NCBI GenBank assembly: GCA_902363675.1
Contig: CABJAV010000023.1
Location: 32,552 to 47,806 of the forward strand
Reading direction: 5' to 3'
Origin: Lachnospiraceae bacterium
GTDB lineage: Bacteria > Bacillota > Clostridia > Lachnospirales > Lachnospiraceae
DNA: 15,255 nucleotides
Positions within the stretch are counted from its first letter, which is position 1; the number at the start of each line of letters is the position of its first letter. The notes beneath the pieces were generated by a model that searched no databases, was not told where the DNA came from, and saw only the letters and a list, made by a program, of their open reading frames with translations. A program made the translations under genes and the position numbers. Shown here piece after piece: positions 7,301 through 14,030 of this stretch.

Positions 7301-8129
7301 CCAGATCCATCAGGCAGACAAACTTGTCGTCACGGCCTTTGTACATTTCTTTATGTGTATTGAGGTAATCCTCATATGTCTTCTTGATTGGTGCCTGATA
7401 AAAGCCCTCGTCGAACTTGACATTCTTAAGTTCTGTTGAGAATGTGGTATGACGGCAGTGATCGCTCCAGTATGTGTCGAGCACGCGGATCTCTGTCATG
7501 GATGGATTTCTCTTCTCTTCACCCTTGAAGTAATTCTGGATATGAAGGAAATCCTTGAATGTCATGGCAAGATTCAATGAATCATATAATTCCTTTAACT
7601 GTGCCTCTGCCATATCGATAAATCCGTCAAAGATAGCAACATCTGCCGGCTCCTCAAAATTCTGCACCAGTGTTTCCGGCTTCTGTGCGCCGGTCTCTCT
7701 GGAGTCTACCGGATTGATGCAGTACTTCTTGATGGCCTCTAATTCATCCTCGGTAATATCTCCATTGATCACATAAGTGGTTGCACTGCGGATGATTGGC
7801 TCCTCTTCCTCGTTCAAAAGCTTCACACACTGCTCTGCGGAATCGGCTCTCTGATCGAACTGTCCCGGTAAGAACTCAACGGAAAATACTTTGCCGCCCT
7901 TTGCATCGAACTCTTCTTCATATATATCATCAACCGGAGGCTCAGAGAATACTGTCTGCAATGCTTTCTTATAAGTATCGTCTGATACATTTTCCACATC
8001 ATAGCGAATCAGCACACGAACTCCTTCTGCTGCGATTCCAAGATAATGCTTTACCTCATGCTTCAGTTCCTTTGCCTTCACTGCAAAGTCTGGTTTCTTT
8101 TCTACATATACACGACGTACGTTGCCCAT
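4347..8129 (-). CDS. purL: Phosphoribosylformylglycinamidine synthase, single-chain PurL
   Basis: This 1260-residue enzyme catalyses the fourth step of purine synthesis: FGAR + glutamine + ATP to FGAM + glutamate + ADP + phosphate, in the cytosol. It is the long form with synthase and glutaminase in one chain, unlike the split PurS/PurL/PurQ of Bacillus. Visible marks include SDHCRHTTF (222-230) and KNETHNHPTEIEPFGG (322-337) with the glycine-rich stretch after it. The second synthase half follows. The C-terminal glutaminase begins near FPGTNCEYD, with nucleophile C1101 (GICNG) and triad partners H1231 and E1233 (AHSER). Both catalytic halves look complete. ATG is preceded by AAGGAGGA at seven bases. 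It appears monocistronic, with its own promoter and terminator; no other pur gene adjoins it here. No purine riboswitch is visible in the ~50-base leader. Confidence 0.97.
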   Translation of the reverse strand: MGNVRRVYVEKKPDFAVKAKELKHEVKHYLGIAAEGVRVLIRYDVENVSDDTYKKALQTVFSEPPVDDIYEEEFDAKGGKVFSVEFLPGQFDQRADSAEQCVKLLNEEEEPIIRSATTYVINGDITEDELEAIKKYCINPVDSRETGAQKPETLVQNFEEPADVAIFDGFIDMAEAQLKELYDSLNLAMTFKDFLHIQNYFKGEEKRNPSMTEIRVLDTYWSDHCRHTTFSTELKNVKFDEGFYQAPIKKTYEDYLNTHKEMYKGRDDKFVCLMDLALLAMKRLKAEGKLDDQEESDEINACSIVVPVEVDGKTEEWLVNFKNETHNHPTEIEPFGGAATCLGGAIRDPLSGRTYVYQAMRVTGAADPTVSVKDTLEGKLPQKKIVREAARGYSSYGNQIGLATGYVKEVYHPDYVAKRMEIGAVMGAAPRRAVQRLTSDPGDKIILLGGRTGRDGIGGATGSSKAHNTESTSVCGAEVQKGNAPTERKLQRLFRREEVSHIIKKCNDFGAGGVSVAIGELADGLRIELDKVPKKYAGLDGTEIAISESQERMAVVVAPQDVEQFLAYAKEENLEATEVAVVTEDPRLVLEWRGKEIVNISRAFLDTNGAHQEADVEVEMPVEADNFFRKVELPKVADAVEKGDNKAAWLAMLGDLNVCSQKGLVEMFDGSIGAGSVYMPYGGRYQLTETQSMVAKLPVLKGKCDTVTMMSYGFDPYLSSWSPYHGSVYAVLESLSRIVTAGGDYKKVRFTFQEYFRRMNEDPKRWSQPFVALLGAYDAQIGFGLPSIGGKDSMSGTFNDIDVPPTLVSFAVDVAKEQDVITPELKKAGNKLVLFTIDKNEYDLPVYEKVMALYDSIHTLIGEGKILSAYALDGKGLAAAVSKMAFGNKLGVTVEDSVSADTLFAPGFGNIVAEVSEDALAAVLEKVPGAAVVATVNDTQNFNYKDMSISMEEALNTWTGTLERVFPTRATEEKEEVKTDVFDTKEIYICKNKVAKPTVFIPVFPGTNCEYDSAKAFERAGANTIVKVFKNLSAADIRDSVDEFVKAIDQSQIIMFPGGFSAGDEPEGSAKFFATAFRNAKMTEAVNKLLTERDGLALGICNGFQALIKLGLVPYGEIRMQTEDSPTLTYNTINRHISKMVYTKVVTNKSPWLQKATLGQTYCNPASHGEGRFVAPKEWLDKLFANGQVATQYVNEAGQPTMDEEWNVNGSYMAIEGITSPDGRVLGKMAHSERRGDHVAMNIYGEQDMKLFESGVEYFK

Positions 8130-8185
8130 GAAATGGTCCTCCTTATTCTGTCTGTAAAATTTCTGACGTATTACGCTATGTGAAC

Positions 8186-8214
8186 AGTATATCTTATTTA
8201 TCAGAATTAGTAAA
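8186..8214 (-). promoter_or_regulatory. Promoter of purL
   Basis: Minus-strand -35 TTTACT (8214-8209) and -10 TATACT (8191-8186) are separated by 17 bases, ~57 bases before the purL ATG. A weaker overlapping possibility upstream uses TTGGTA and TATTAA, also 17 bases apart. I found no clear operator palindrome or riboswitch in the leader. Confidence 0.65.
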
Positions 8215-8299
8215 ATTAATATAACTAACTATGTTTATTACCAAGTCTTATTTATAATATTTTTTGTTTACGCCCCGGCCAACAAACACCTGATACGGT

Positions 8300-8347
8300 A
8301 AAAAGCCACAGGCGGGCAAAATTCTGTTTCTGCCCTGCTGTGGCTTT
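8300..8347 (-). terminator. Terminator of the L,D-transpeptidase gene
   Basis: A 12-bp stem (AAAAAGCCACAG with CTGTGGCTTTTT) is continued by GGGCA/TGCCC across a two-by-two internal loop. It begins seven bases after the transpeptidase stop and ends in TTTTT on the minus strand. It also has a T-run on the plus strand, so it could act both ways. Confidence 0.9.
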
Positions 8348-8354
8348 TTGTTAA

Positions 8355-9728
8355 TTACTTTTGTGTTCCGTTTGTTGTGTCGGAACTGTTTGTTGTGTTG
8401 TCTTTACTTGTATTGTCTTGGTTTGTGTTGTCTTCGTCTGTGTTGTCTTTGTCTGTGTCATCTTTGTTTGTACCATCTTCGTTTGTGTCGTCTCCGGTGC
8501 TGGAGTCATCTTTGGTACTGTCATCTGTTTTGTTGTCGTCCGGCTTCTGGTTGTCATCCTTTTTATTATCATCCGTTTTGTTGTCGTCCGGCTTACTTGG
8601 TTTCGGATTTGGATTTACATATTTCACCTTGATGGTAATCTTCTTGGATTTATTTCCGGCCTTGTCTTTTGCAACCACAGTTACCTTATATGTGCCGTAC
8701 TTCTTACTCTTCATTGCCTTCAGCAATCTCTTTGCATTTACGGTTACATACTTGCTGGATAATTTTTCCTTGCTGTCTGTTGCTTTCACATTCTGGCGAA
8801 TCAGCTTCATCAGCTTTTTCTCGGAAAGATTTCCCTTGATGGTAAGTGTTTTCTTCTTTGCTTTGACAACCGGCTTCTTGGTATCCTTTACCGTTACGTA
8901 GCTATATTTGGTTGTCACATTGCTCAGAGAATCCTTTGCCTTGTATGTAATTCTGTATTTGCCGGCTTTCTTCATATTGATCTTGCCAGACATGGTTACT
9001 TTGACCGTTTTCCCTTTATAATCGGTTGCTGTTACACCTTTTTTCATATTTGGTGCTTTTGCAAGACGCTCTACGGTAATATTTCTGGTGCCGGTAATCT
9101 TTGGAGCCATCTTTCTCCATGGGTTGTTCTCATTCGGATCAGTCGGATCCCAGCCTCTGTATTTGCTATTGACATCAATCTTCACCGGTGTAGGTTTTCC
9201 GAGTGGTCCCGGATTGTTCGAATCATAAATATTTACAAGTGTTCCGCTTGGGCAATTGTCATAGATCCATTTTGCATCTGCAACGTTCAGGCGCACACAT
9301 CCATGGGACGCAGTCGTTCCCAGACGATTGTAGGAATTGTATGCAAGCGTGCCCGGATTTGTCGTGCTGTAAAATACCGAATGGAACAAAACCCCACCTG
9401 TGATTCTGCTACAATACTGTCCATATACAGATCCCATCAGCGCATGCCAGCGGTATTTGGTAGACAGGGGAAATGTTCCTGTCGGCGTCGCATTGTTCAC
9501 ACCAACCGAACAAGCCATCGCCTTGACCGGAATCGTATATTTTCCTTTCTTGTCTAATTTGTAAATCGTAACACAGTTCTGCTGACGGTTGATACGAATA
9601 TAGTAAGGATTCTTGCTTGCTGCATACGTCTCCTGTGGCTGCGCCACTACCGTTACAAGCATTACAAGTGCTAACAGTACGCAAAAAATCCGGCGTACTG
9701 CCTGTGGAAATTGTAACTTTTCTTTCAT
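8355..9728 (-). CDS. Secreted L,D-transpeptidase (YkuD) with Ig-like repeats and an Asp/Asn-rich tail
   Basis: This 457-residue exported enzyme should form L,D (3-3) cross-links in peptidoglycan or attach proteins to it. A signal peptide has basic residues, a hydrophobic core (~13-30) and probable cleavage after TYA near 36. The YkuD domain spans ~40-170, with H116 and the catalytic SHGCVR motif (S141-R146, nucleophile C144). Two Lys-rich Ig-like domains follow (~207-281 and ~284-370), each ending in a YxVTVxxKD-like strand. Residues 371-457 are an unstructured Asp/Asn/Thr/Lys tail with no LPXTG sorting signal, possibly a wall spacer. ATG at 9728 is chosen because GAGGAG lies seven bases upstream. 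A TTG 15 bases earlier would place that ribosome site inside the gene. The gene is divergent from a LysR regulator, which may control it. Confidence 0.93.
   Translation of the reverse strand: MKEKLQFPQAVRRIFCVLLALVMLVTVVAQPQETYAASKNPYYIRINRQQNCVTIYKLDKKGKYTIPVKAMACSVGVNNATPTGTFPLSTKYRWHALMGSVYGQYCSRITGGVLFHSVFYSTTNPGTLAYNSYNRLGTTASHGCVRLNVADAKWIYDNCPSGTLVNIYDSNNPGPLGKPTPVKIDVNSKYRGWDPTDPNENNPWRKMAPKITGTRNITVERLAKAPNMKKGVTATDYKGKTVKVTMSGKINMKKAGKYRITYKAKDSLSNVTTKYSYVTVKDTKKPVVKAKKKTLTIKGNLSEKKLMKLIRQNVKATDSKEKLSSKYVTVNAKRLLKAMKSKKYGTYKVTVVAKDKAGNKSKKITIKVKYVNPNPKPSKPDDNKTDDNKKDDNQKPDDNKTDDSTKDDSSTGDDTNEDGTNKDDTDKDNTDEDNTNQDNTSKDNTTNSSDTTNGTQK
8379..8594 (-). repeat. Coding repeats in the tail of the L,D-transpeptidase
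   Basis: A 25-bp unit occurs at 8522-8546 and 8570-8594 with one mismatch, encoding KPDDNKTDD twice. Nearer the stop, a 15-bp period with core TGTGTTGTCTT encodes DNTDE, DNTNQ, DNTSK and DNTT in a row. Such repeats can expand or contract without shifting the frame, so tail length may vary between strains. Confidence 0.75.
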
Positions 9729-9775
9729 GTCTTTTCTCCTCAATTTTCTTTTTGCAATATACTCTCTTATTGTAC

Positions 9776-9804
9776 CTTATACAACGATTTTTTACCTCGT
9801 TCAA
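9776..9804 (-). promoter_or_regulatory. Promoter of the L,D-transpeptidase gene
   Basis: Minus-strand -35 TTGAAC (9804-9799) and -10 TATAAG (9781-9776) are 17 bases apart, ~48 bases before the ATG. It diverges from the LysR promoter, with ~45 bases between the two -35 boxes. Confidence 0.65.
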
Positions 9805-9848
9805 TTTACACAAATTTTCTTATGGAATCCTTAATTTATAATTCTAAA

Positions 9849-9877
9849 TTGACACATTTATTAGTAGGTCTTATAAT
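9849..9877 (+). promoter_or_regulatory. Perfect-consensus promoter of the LysR gene
   Basis: TTGACA (9849-9854) and TATAAT (9872-9877) are spaced by exactly 17 bases, ~40 bases before the LysR ATG. All twelve box positions match the vegetative sigma consensus. LysR regulators commonly repress themselves from such divergent regions, but I could not pick out a convincing operator. Confidence 0.85.
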
Positions 9878-9916
9878 AAGTATAATATGTTATAAATAAT
9901 CACAAAGGGGATTCTC

Positions 9917-10810
9917 ATGGATATCAATTATGAACTATACAAAGTCTTTTATTATGTAGCTACTTCGCTGTCCTTTTCGGATGCCAGCAAGAAGCTTTTC
10001 ATTTCGCAATCGGCCGTCAGCCAGTCGATCAAGACATTGGAGAAAAAACTGGGGCAGTCACTTTTTATCCGAAGCACCAAAAAAGTGCAGCTGACTCCGG
10101 CCGGTTCTCTTCTTTTAAAACATGTGGAGCCTGCTATGAATCTGATTTCCCGCGGTGAAAGCCAGCTTTTAGATTCCGGTACACTCGGTCTTGGACAGTT
10201 GCATATCGGCGCAAGCGATACGATCTGCCGCTACTTTCTGCTTCCTTATTTAAAGCAGTTTCATAAGGCGTTCCCGAACGTTCCGATCAAAATCACGAAT
10301 GCGACTTCTATCCAGTGTGTAAATCTTTTAGAGCAGCGTAAAGTCGATCTGATTGTGACAAACTTTCCGAATTCTCATCTGAATCATGCATACATTCAAA
10401 AGACGGTATGTAATTTTTCCGATGTGTTTATCGCAAACCCTGCATACTTTAACCTCAAGCAACAGGAGATTCCGTTCGAGGAGTTACAGCAGTATCCGAT
10501 CATGATGCTTGACCGCAACAGTACCACCAGTGAGTTTCTGCACAACCTGTTTTTGCAGCATCAGCTTGAACTGATTCCCCAGGTCGAGTTAAGCAGCAAT
10601 GACCTGCTGATCGATATGGCCCGCATTGGCCTCGGCATTGCTTTCATCCCGGACTTCTGTCTCTCACGTGAATCCAATGATCTCTTTGTTCTTCGCACAA
10701 AAGAAAAGATGCCGACACGACAGATTGTTGTATCCGCCAACACAACGCTGCCCATATCCGCATCCACCGAAGAATTTCTCAAATTATTACCGGATGCATC
10801 ACTGTTCTGA
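9917..10810 (+). CDS. LysR-family transcriptional regulator (divergent from L,D-transpeptidase)
   Basis: A 297-residue LysR-type regulator of standard length. The winged helix-turn-helix is at 1-62, with the typical string FSDASKKLFISQSAVSQSIK (20-39) and LTPAG at the end of the wing. A linker helix leads to a two-lobed effector-binding domain (~90-295) that starts with LGQLHIGASDT. The effector is unknown. Such proteins work as tetramers and often control the gene transcribed away from them, here the cell-wall transpeptidase across a 188-bp gap. That link is inferred from position only. The ribosome site AAAGGGG precedes ATG. Its 3' end is embedded in its terminator. Confidence 0.93.
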   Translation: MDINYELYKVFYYVATSLSFSDASKKLFISQSAVSQSIKTLEKKLGQSLFIRSTKKVQLTPAGSLLLKHVEPAMNLISRGESQLLDSGTLGLGQLHIGASDTICRYFLLPYLKQFHKAFPNVPIKITNATSIQCVNLLEQRKVDLIVTNFPNSHLNHAYIQKTVCNFSDVFIANPAYFNLKQQEIPFEELQQYPIMMLDRNSTTSEFLHNLFLQHQLELIPQVELSSNDLLIDMARIGLGIAFIPDFCLSRESNDLFVLRTKEKMPTRQIVVSANTTLPISASTEEFLKLLPDASLF

Positions 10811-10825
10811 TGCACCCGGTTTTTT
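10790..10825 (+). terminator. Terminator overlapping the LysR stop codon
   Basis: CCGGATGCATCA (10790-10801) pairs with TGATGCACCCGG (10808-10819) with one internal mismatch. The loop is six bases and TTTTTT follows. The left arm is within the last codons and the TGA stop is the first triplet of the right arm. The convergent helicase gene ends 20 bases further on. Confidence 0.9.
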
Positions 10826-10844
10826 ATTGTTTTCTCCATAATTT

Positions 10845-13352
10845 CTACTTTACTTCTTTCCAGAATCTTTCTACTTCTTCCTTCATCTGCTTTAAATTGC
10901 ACACCTTGCGTTCCCGCCATTCTCTTGGAAAAAGCGGCACATAATCTGCCTGCAGGAACCGTTCGTCCAGCAGCAATATGATTCCTCGATCTTCCTGCGT
11001 CCGGATCACGCGTCCCGCTGCCTGCAGCACCTTGTTAATTCCCGGATAACGAAACGCATAATCAAAGCCCGACATTCCACGCTCATCATAGTAATCTTTC
11101 AAAATCTGCCGCTCATTGCTGATCTGTGGCAATCCTGTTCCCACAATGATGGCTCCGATCAGTTTATCATTTTTCAAATCGATTCCTTCCGAAAAAATTC
11201 CACCCATCACGCAAAAAGCAACCAGACTTCCATCCCGCTCCTGTTCGAACATCTGCAGAAACTGTTCGCGTTCCTGTTCCTGCATATTGCTGGTCTGCAT
11301 ACAAATTTCCAGGATTCGCTTTTTCCCGTCTCTGCCATATCTGCCATCTATAGCAGCCTCGCCCTCCACTAAACGGTGAAACACCTCATATACATCCTGC
11401 ATCATTTTATAAGAAGGGAAAAACACCATATAGTTTCCCTCTTTGCCTTCTACAGCCGCCTGTATATACTGCGCGATACGCATATACTCCGCCGGGCCCC
11501 GCCTGGTATATTTCGTACTTACATCCGGCGCAAAAGCGAGCAGCCGCTGGCTCTCCGCAAAGGTACTCTCCGCATATATCGCATAATTGTCTTCTTTCGT
11601 CGAAAGAATCTGTTTGTAATAATTAATCGGAAGAAGTGTCGCGGAGAAAAATATCGTGGCATTTGCCTTGTCAATGCATTTCTGCAGATTCAGCGACGGA
11701 TCCACGCAAAAAAGCTTAATCATAAAACGTCCGTCCTCTTCCATCTGCGTGTAAATGACATAATGCTCATCCACAAGTTCATATATATTAAGGAAATTGC
11801 GCACTTCAAAATAAAAGTCCAACACTTCCTTTTTCTCTGGAAATTCGCGCGGTTTTTCAAAAAATTCTTCCAGTTGCGAAGTAAGCCGCATTAGATGAAA
11901 CGTCAGCACCCCCACACTTTCATGCACTTCATACGTCTCACACACACGCTTAAACTCCAGCATCGCTTTATTACATTTGTCTAAAGTCTTCGCAATCATG
12001 AAATTGTGCGGCTTCATGATTCGTTTGACTGCAAGCATGTCTTCCTTATATAATTGTGCGCTGTACATCTCCCGGCTCCGGTCCACCAGATTATGCGCCT
12101 CATCCACCAGAAAAATGTAATCGCCTTTGATTCCCTCCTGAAAAAAGCGCTTCAAATACACATTTGGATCAAACACATAATTATAATCGCACAATATATT
12201 GTCCACCCAGGTGGCCACATCCAGACTCATCTCAAACGGACACACCTGATACTTTTGTGCCTGCGCCAATATTTCCTCGCGTGTAAACAAATCCGAATTT
12301 TGCAGCAGATCATACACCGCATCATTCACACGGTCATAATGTCCTTTCGCATACGGACAATTCACAGGATTGCATTCTAACGCCTCCGTGCCATCTTCCC
12401 CACACATGCACAACTTTTCTTTTGCTGTCAGCTGAATAATCTTCGCCTGATATCCATGTTCTCTTAAAATCTGAAATGTTTCTTTCGCAACCGTGGCCGT
12501 GATCGTCTTTGCCGTCAAATAAAAAATGCGGTCTGCCAGTCCCTCGCCCACTGCTTTTACAGCCGGAAAAATTGTGGAAATTGTCTTACCGACTCCTGTA
12601 GGTGCCTGGATAAAAAGCGTCTTTCGCCGTATAATCGTCCGATACACATCCGCCACCAGCTTACGTTGTCCCTCCCGGTAAGGATACGGAAATTCCAGCT
12701 GTGCAATGCTCTCCTGCCTTTTTTGGCGCCAGGCAATCTGCCAGTCCGCCCATTTCTTATATTCCGCAATCAAATGCTCAAACCAGTCGTAAAGATCTTC
12801 CCATTCCCAAATCTCCCGAAAATACCGTATGTCTTCCGTATCCAGATTGCAATATGTCATCTGCACACCGATGCGATCCAGATGATTTTGCAGAGCATAT
12901 ATGTACGCGTAACACATCGCCTGCGCCTTGTGTACATATACCGGCTGTTCCATGGATGCCAGATTCCGGTACACGCCTTTGATTTCGTCGATATACCAAA
13001 GCTGCTCCCCAATTTGCATTTCATCCTTTTGTTTCTCAAGCAGTCTCTGTTCTTCTATTTGTTTTGCCGGTTCGTCTGCAACAAATTCTCCAAAAGCGAT
13101 TCCGTCGGCCCTGCCCTCTACCACAAGAACGTACGATTCTTCGATTCGTTCTATCTTCAATGGAACTTCCGCTGTGTAGGAACTTCCCATGCTATTTTGA
13201 ATTTTCCTATGAATTTTACCGCCCTCTAACATGGCCTCCTGCACCATACGGCTGCTTCTATTATCAATGTCTCCACCTCGCAATATAAACTCCACAAGAT
13301 TTCGCACCGAAATATGCAGTTCCTGTATGCCGGATTCCGTCACCTTTTCCAT
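10845..13352 (-). CDS. Rad3/DinG-type iron-sulfur helicase with N-terminal RecB/Cas4-like nuclease domain
   Basis: An 835-residue protein likely to act in DNA repair or recombination. Residues ~1-170 carry the motif set of RecB/Cas4-type PD-(D/E)xK nucleases: H48, D83 (EGRADG), E123 and K125 (IDEIKG) and Q144xxxY148. The superfamily 2 helicase follows. It has a Q-like GQRKL (228-232), Walker A APTGVGKT (250-257), DEAH (417-420) and motif VI QAAGRVIR (777-784). Between Walker A and DEAH are C315, C317, C327, C332 and C371, enough for the four-cysteine 4Fe-4S cluster of XPD/DinG helicases, which move 5' to 3'. All key residues look intact. ATG at 13352 has only a weak, distant GGAG (~14 bases), so the start is less sure than the rest. 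Convergent with LysR; no partner gene adjoins. Confidence 0.88.
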   Translation of the reverse strand: MEKVTESGIQELHISVRNLVEFILRGGDIDNRSSRMVQEAMLEGGKIHRKIQNSMGSSYTAEVPLKIERIEESYVLVVEGRADGIAFGEFVADEPAKQIEEQRLLEKQKDEMQIGEQLWYIDEIKGVYRNLASMEQPVYVHKAQAMCYAYIYALQNHLDRIGVQMTYCNLDTEDIRYFREIWEWEDLYDWFEHLIAEYKKWADWQIAWRQKRQESIAQLEFPYPYREGQRKLVADVYRTIIRRKTLFIQAPTGVGKTISTIFPAVKAVGEGLADRIFYLTAKTITATVAKETFQILREHGYQAKIIQLTAKEKLCMCGEDGTEALECNPVNCPYAKGHYDRVNDAVYDLLQNSDLFTREEILAQAQKYQVCPFEMSLDVATWVDNILCDYNYVFDPNVYLKRFFQEGIKGDYIFLVDEAHNLVDRSREMYSAQLYKEDMLAVKRIMKPHNFMIAKTLDKCNKAMLEFKRVCETYEVHESVGVLTFHLMRLTSQLEEFFEKPREFPEKKEVLDFYFEVRNFLNIYELVDEHYVIYTQMEEDGRFMIKLFCVDPSLNLQKCIDKANATIFFSATLLPINYYKQILSTKEDNYAIYAESTFAESQRLLAFAPDVSTKYTRRGPAEYMRIAQYIQAAVEGKEGNYMVFFPSYKMMQDVYEVFHRLVEGEAAIDGRYGRDGKKRILEICMQTSNMQEQEREQFLQMFEQERDGSLVAFCVMGGIFSEGIDLKNDKLIGAIIVGTGLPQISNERQILKDYYDERGMSGFDYAFRYPGINKVLQAAGRVIRTQEDRGIILLLDERFLQADYVPLFPREWRERKVCNLKQMKEEVERFWKEVK

Positions 13353-13380
13353 CGAAATAATTCTATCTCCATTTCCTGTT

Positions 13381-13436
13381 CTTTCTTAAATATTATAATA
13401 TTATAGCATTTATTATTATATCATTTGTGTTAACTA
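13381..13436 (-). promoter_or_regulatory. AT-rich region, probable promoter of the helicase gene
   Basis: The 56 bases are nearly all A/T and hold several TATAAT-like boxes on the minus strand upstream of the helicase ATG. No good -35 sits 17 bases from any of them, so the exact promoter is unclear. It lies directly after the terminator of the HPr-like gene, so the helicase should have its own start site here. Confidence 0.35.
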
Positions 13437-13442
13437 TTGCAT

Positions 13443-13487
13443 AAAAAAAGAAATTCTACTCCGAATACTTTCAGAATAGAATTTCTT
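13443..13487 (-). terminator. Terminator of the HPr-like gene
   Basis: On the minus strand a perfect 11-bp stem, AAGAAATTCTA with TAGAATTTCTT (arms 13477-13487 and 13448-13458), encloses an 18-base loop. It is followed by a run of seven Ts. It lies ~40 bases after the stop of the HPr-like gene. Confidence 0.88.
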
Positions 13488-13524
13488 CTATATTCATTTG
13501 TTCTATTTTATTTATCTTTTTGCT

Positions 13525-13758
13525 TTATGCTAATGAAAACTTATCGACCAGATTCTCGAAATTCTCGTTTTTTCCACCATAGCATACCTGAAGATCATTC
13601 TGCAATCCCAAACCAATCATTCCAAGCAATGACTTTGCATCAATGATTGTCCGGTTGTATTTTACGTCAATATCAAAATCACAATCTCCTGCAGCCCGAA
13701 CAAAATCCTTTACATCTTTCATGTCTGATAATCGAATTACTTTTACTGTTTCATACAT
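13525..13758 (-). CDS. HPr-like protein lacking the phosphocarrier histidine (Crh-like)
   Basis: A 77-residue protein with the HPr layout: a first strand, a helix, then IIDAKSLLGMIGL (38-50), which matches the HPr region around Ser46. In PTS HPr the active His15 lies in a GLHARPA string. Here the aligned stretch reads SDMKDV, with Lys near position 14, and the protein has no His at all. It therefore cannot pass phosphate from PEP to sugar transporters. S43 aligns with the serine phosphorylated by HPr kinase. Bacillus Crh shows the same pattern (His lost, Ser kept) and acts in carbon catabolite control with CcpA. A similar role here is inference. AGGTG lies seven bases before ATG. Monocistronic, with its own promoter and terminator. 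Confidence 0.82.
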   Translation of the reverse strand: MYETVKVIRLSDMKDVKDFVRAAGDCDFDIDVKYNRTIIDAKSLLGMIGLGLQNDLQVCYGGKNENFENLVDKFSLA

Positions 13759-13815
13759 AATTCAACACCTACTTTCTAATTAAACAACTCCTAATGTTTT
13801 ACTACATTATTGTGG

Positions 13816-13844
13816 ATTATGCCACTTTTGTTTCCATATGTCAA
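13816..13844 (-). promoter_or_regulatory. Promoter of the HPr-like gene
   Basis: Minus-strand -35 TTGACA (13844-13839), a 17-base spacer, and -10 CATAAT (13821-13816): eleven of twelve consensus positions. The predicted leader is ~50 bases. I see no typical cre site. Confidence 0.82.
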
Positions 13845-13860
13845 ACGTACACAATACTTG

Positions 13861-13897
13861 TATTTTGACGGATTTTGCAGCATTTCGACAGATATTG
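13861..13897 (-). repeat. Two 17-bp direct repeats upstream of the HPr-like promoter
   Basis: Bases 13861-13877 and 13881-13897 match at 13 of 17 positions and start 20 bases apart, two helical turns. They lie upstream of the -35 box, where an activator would bind on one face of the helix. No binding protein is identified. Confidence 0.45.
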
Positions 13898-13912
13898 ACC
13901 CATCATGCATTC

Positions 13913-13929
13913 CAAATATACTATATTTG
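13913..13929. promoter_or_regulatory. AT-rich palindrome CAAATATA-C-TATATTTG
   Basis: A perfect 8-bp inverted repeat around one central base lies between the second LysR gene and the HPr-like gene. Its left arm overlaps a plus-strand -10 candidate, TATACT, 16 bases after TTGACC (13895-13900). It could be an operator. In such AT-rich DNA it may also be chance. Confidence 0.35.
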
Positions 13930-14030
13930 ATTGAATTTGAAGTTTCTCATTCATCATACTATGCATTTTAGCTAAAAAGGTGCCTGTTTAACCACAATAT
14001 CAAGTATTTTTATCAAATTTTATCCGTTAT

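Noticed and set aside
8130..8354. Purine riboswitch upstream of purL
   Set aside because: The leader is only about 50 bases and shows no three-way junction or conserved loop bases; a plain promoter and terminator explain the region.
8377..8901. Hydrophobic plus-strand frame that looks like a membrane protein
   Set aside because: Its Val/Leu/Ser/Phe pattern is just the complement of the Asp/Asn/Lys-rich coding tail of the L,D-transpeptidase.
12557..13229. Several plus- and minus-strand frames overlapping the helicase 5' half
   Set aside because: The helicase frame has motif-level support across this stretch; the alternatives have none.
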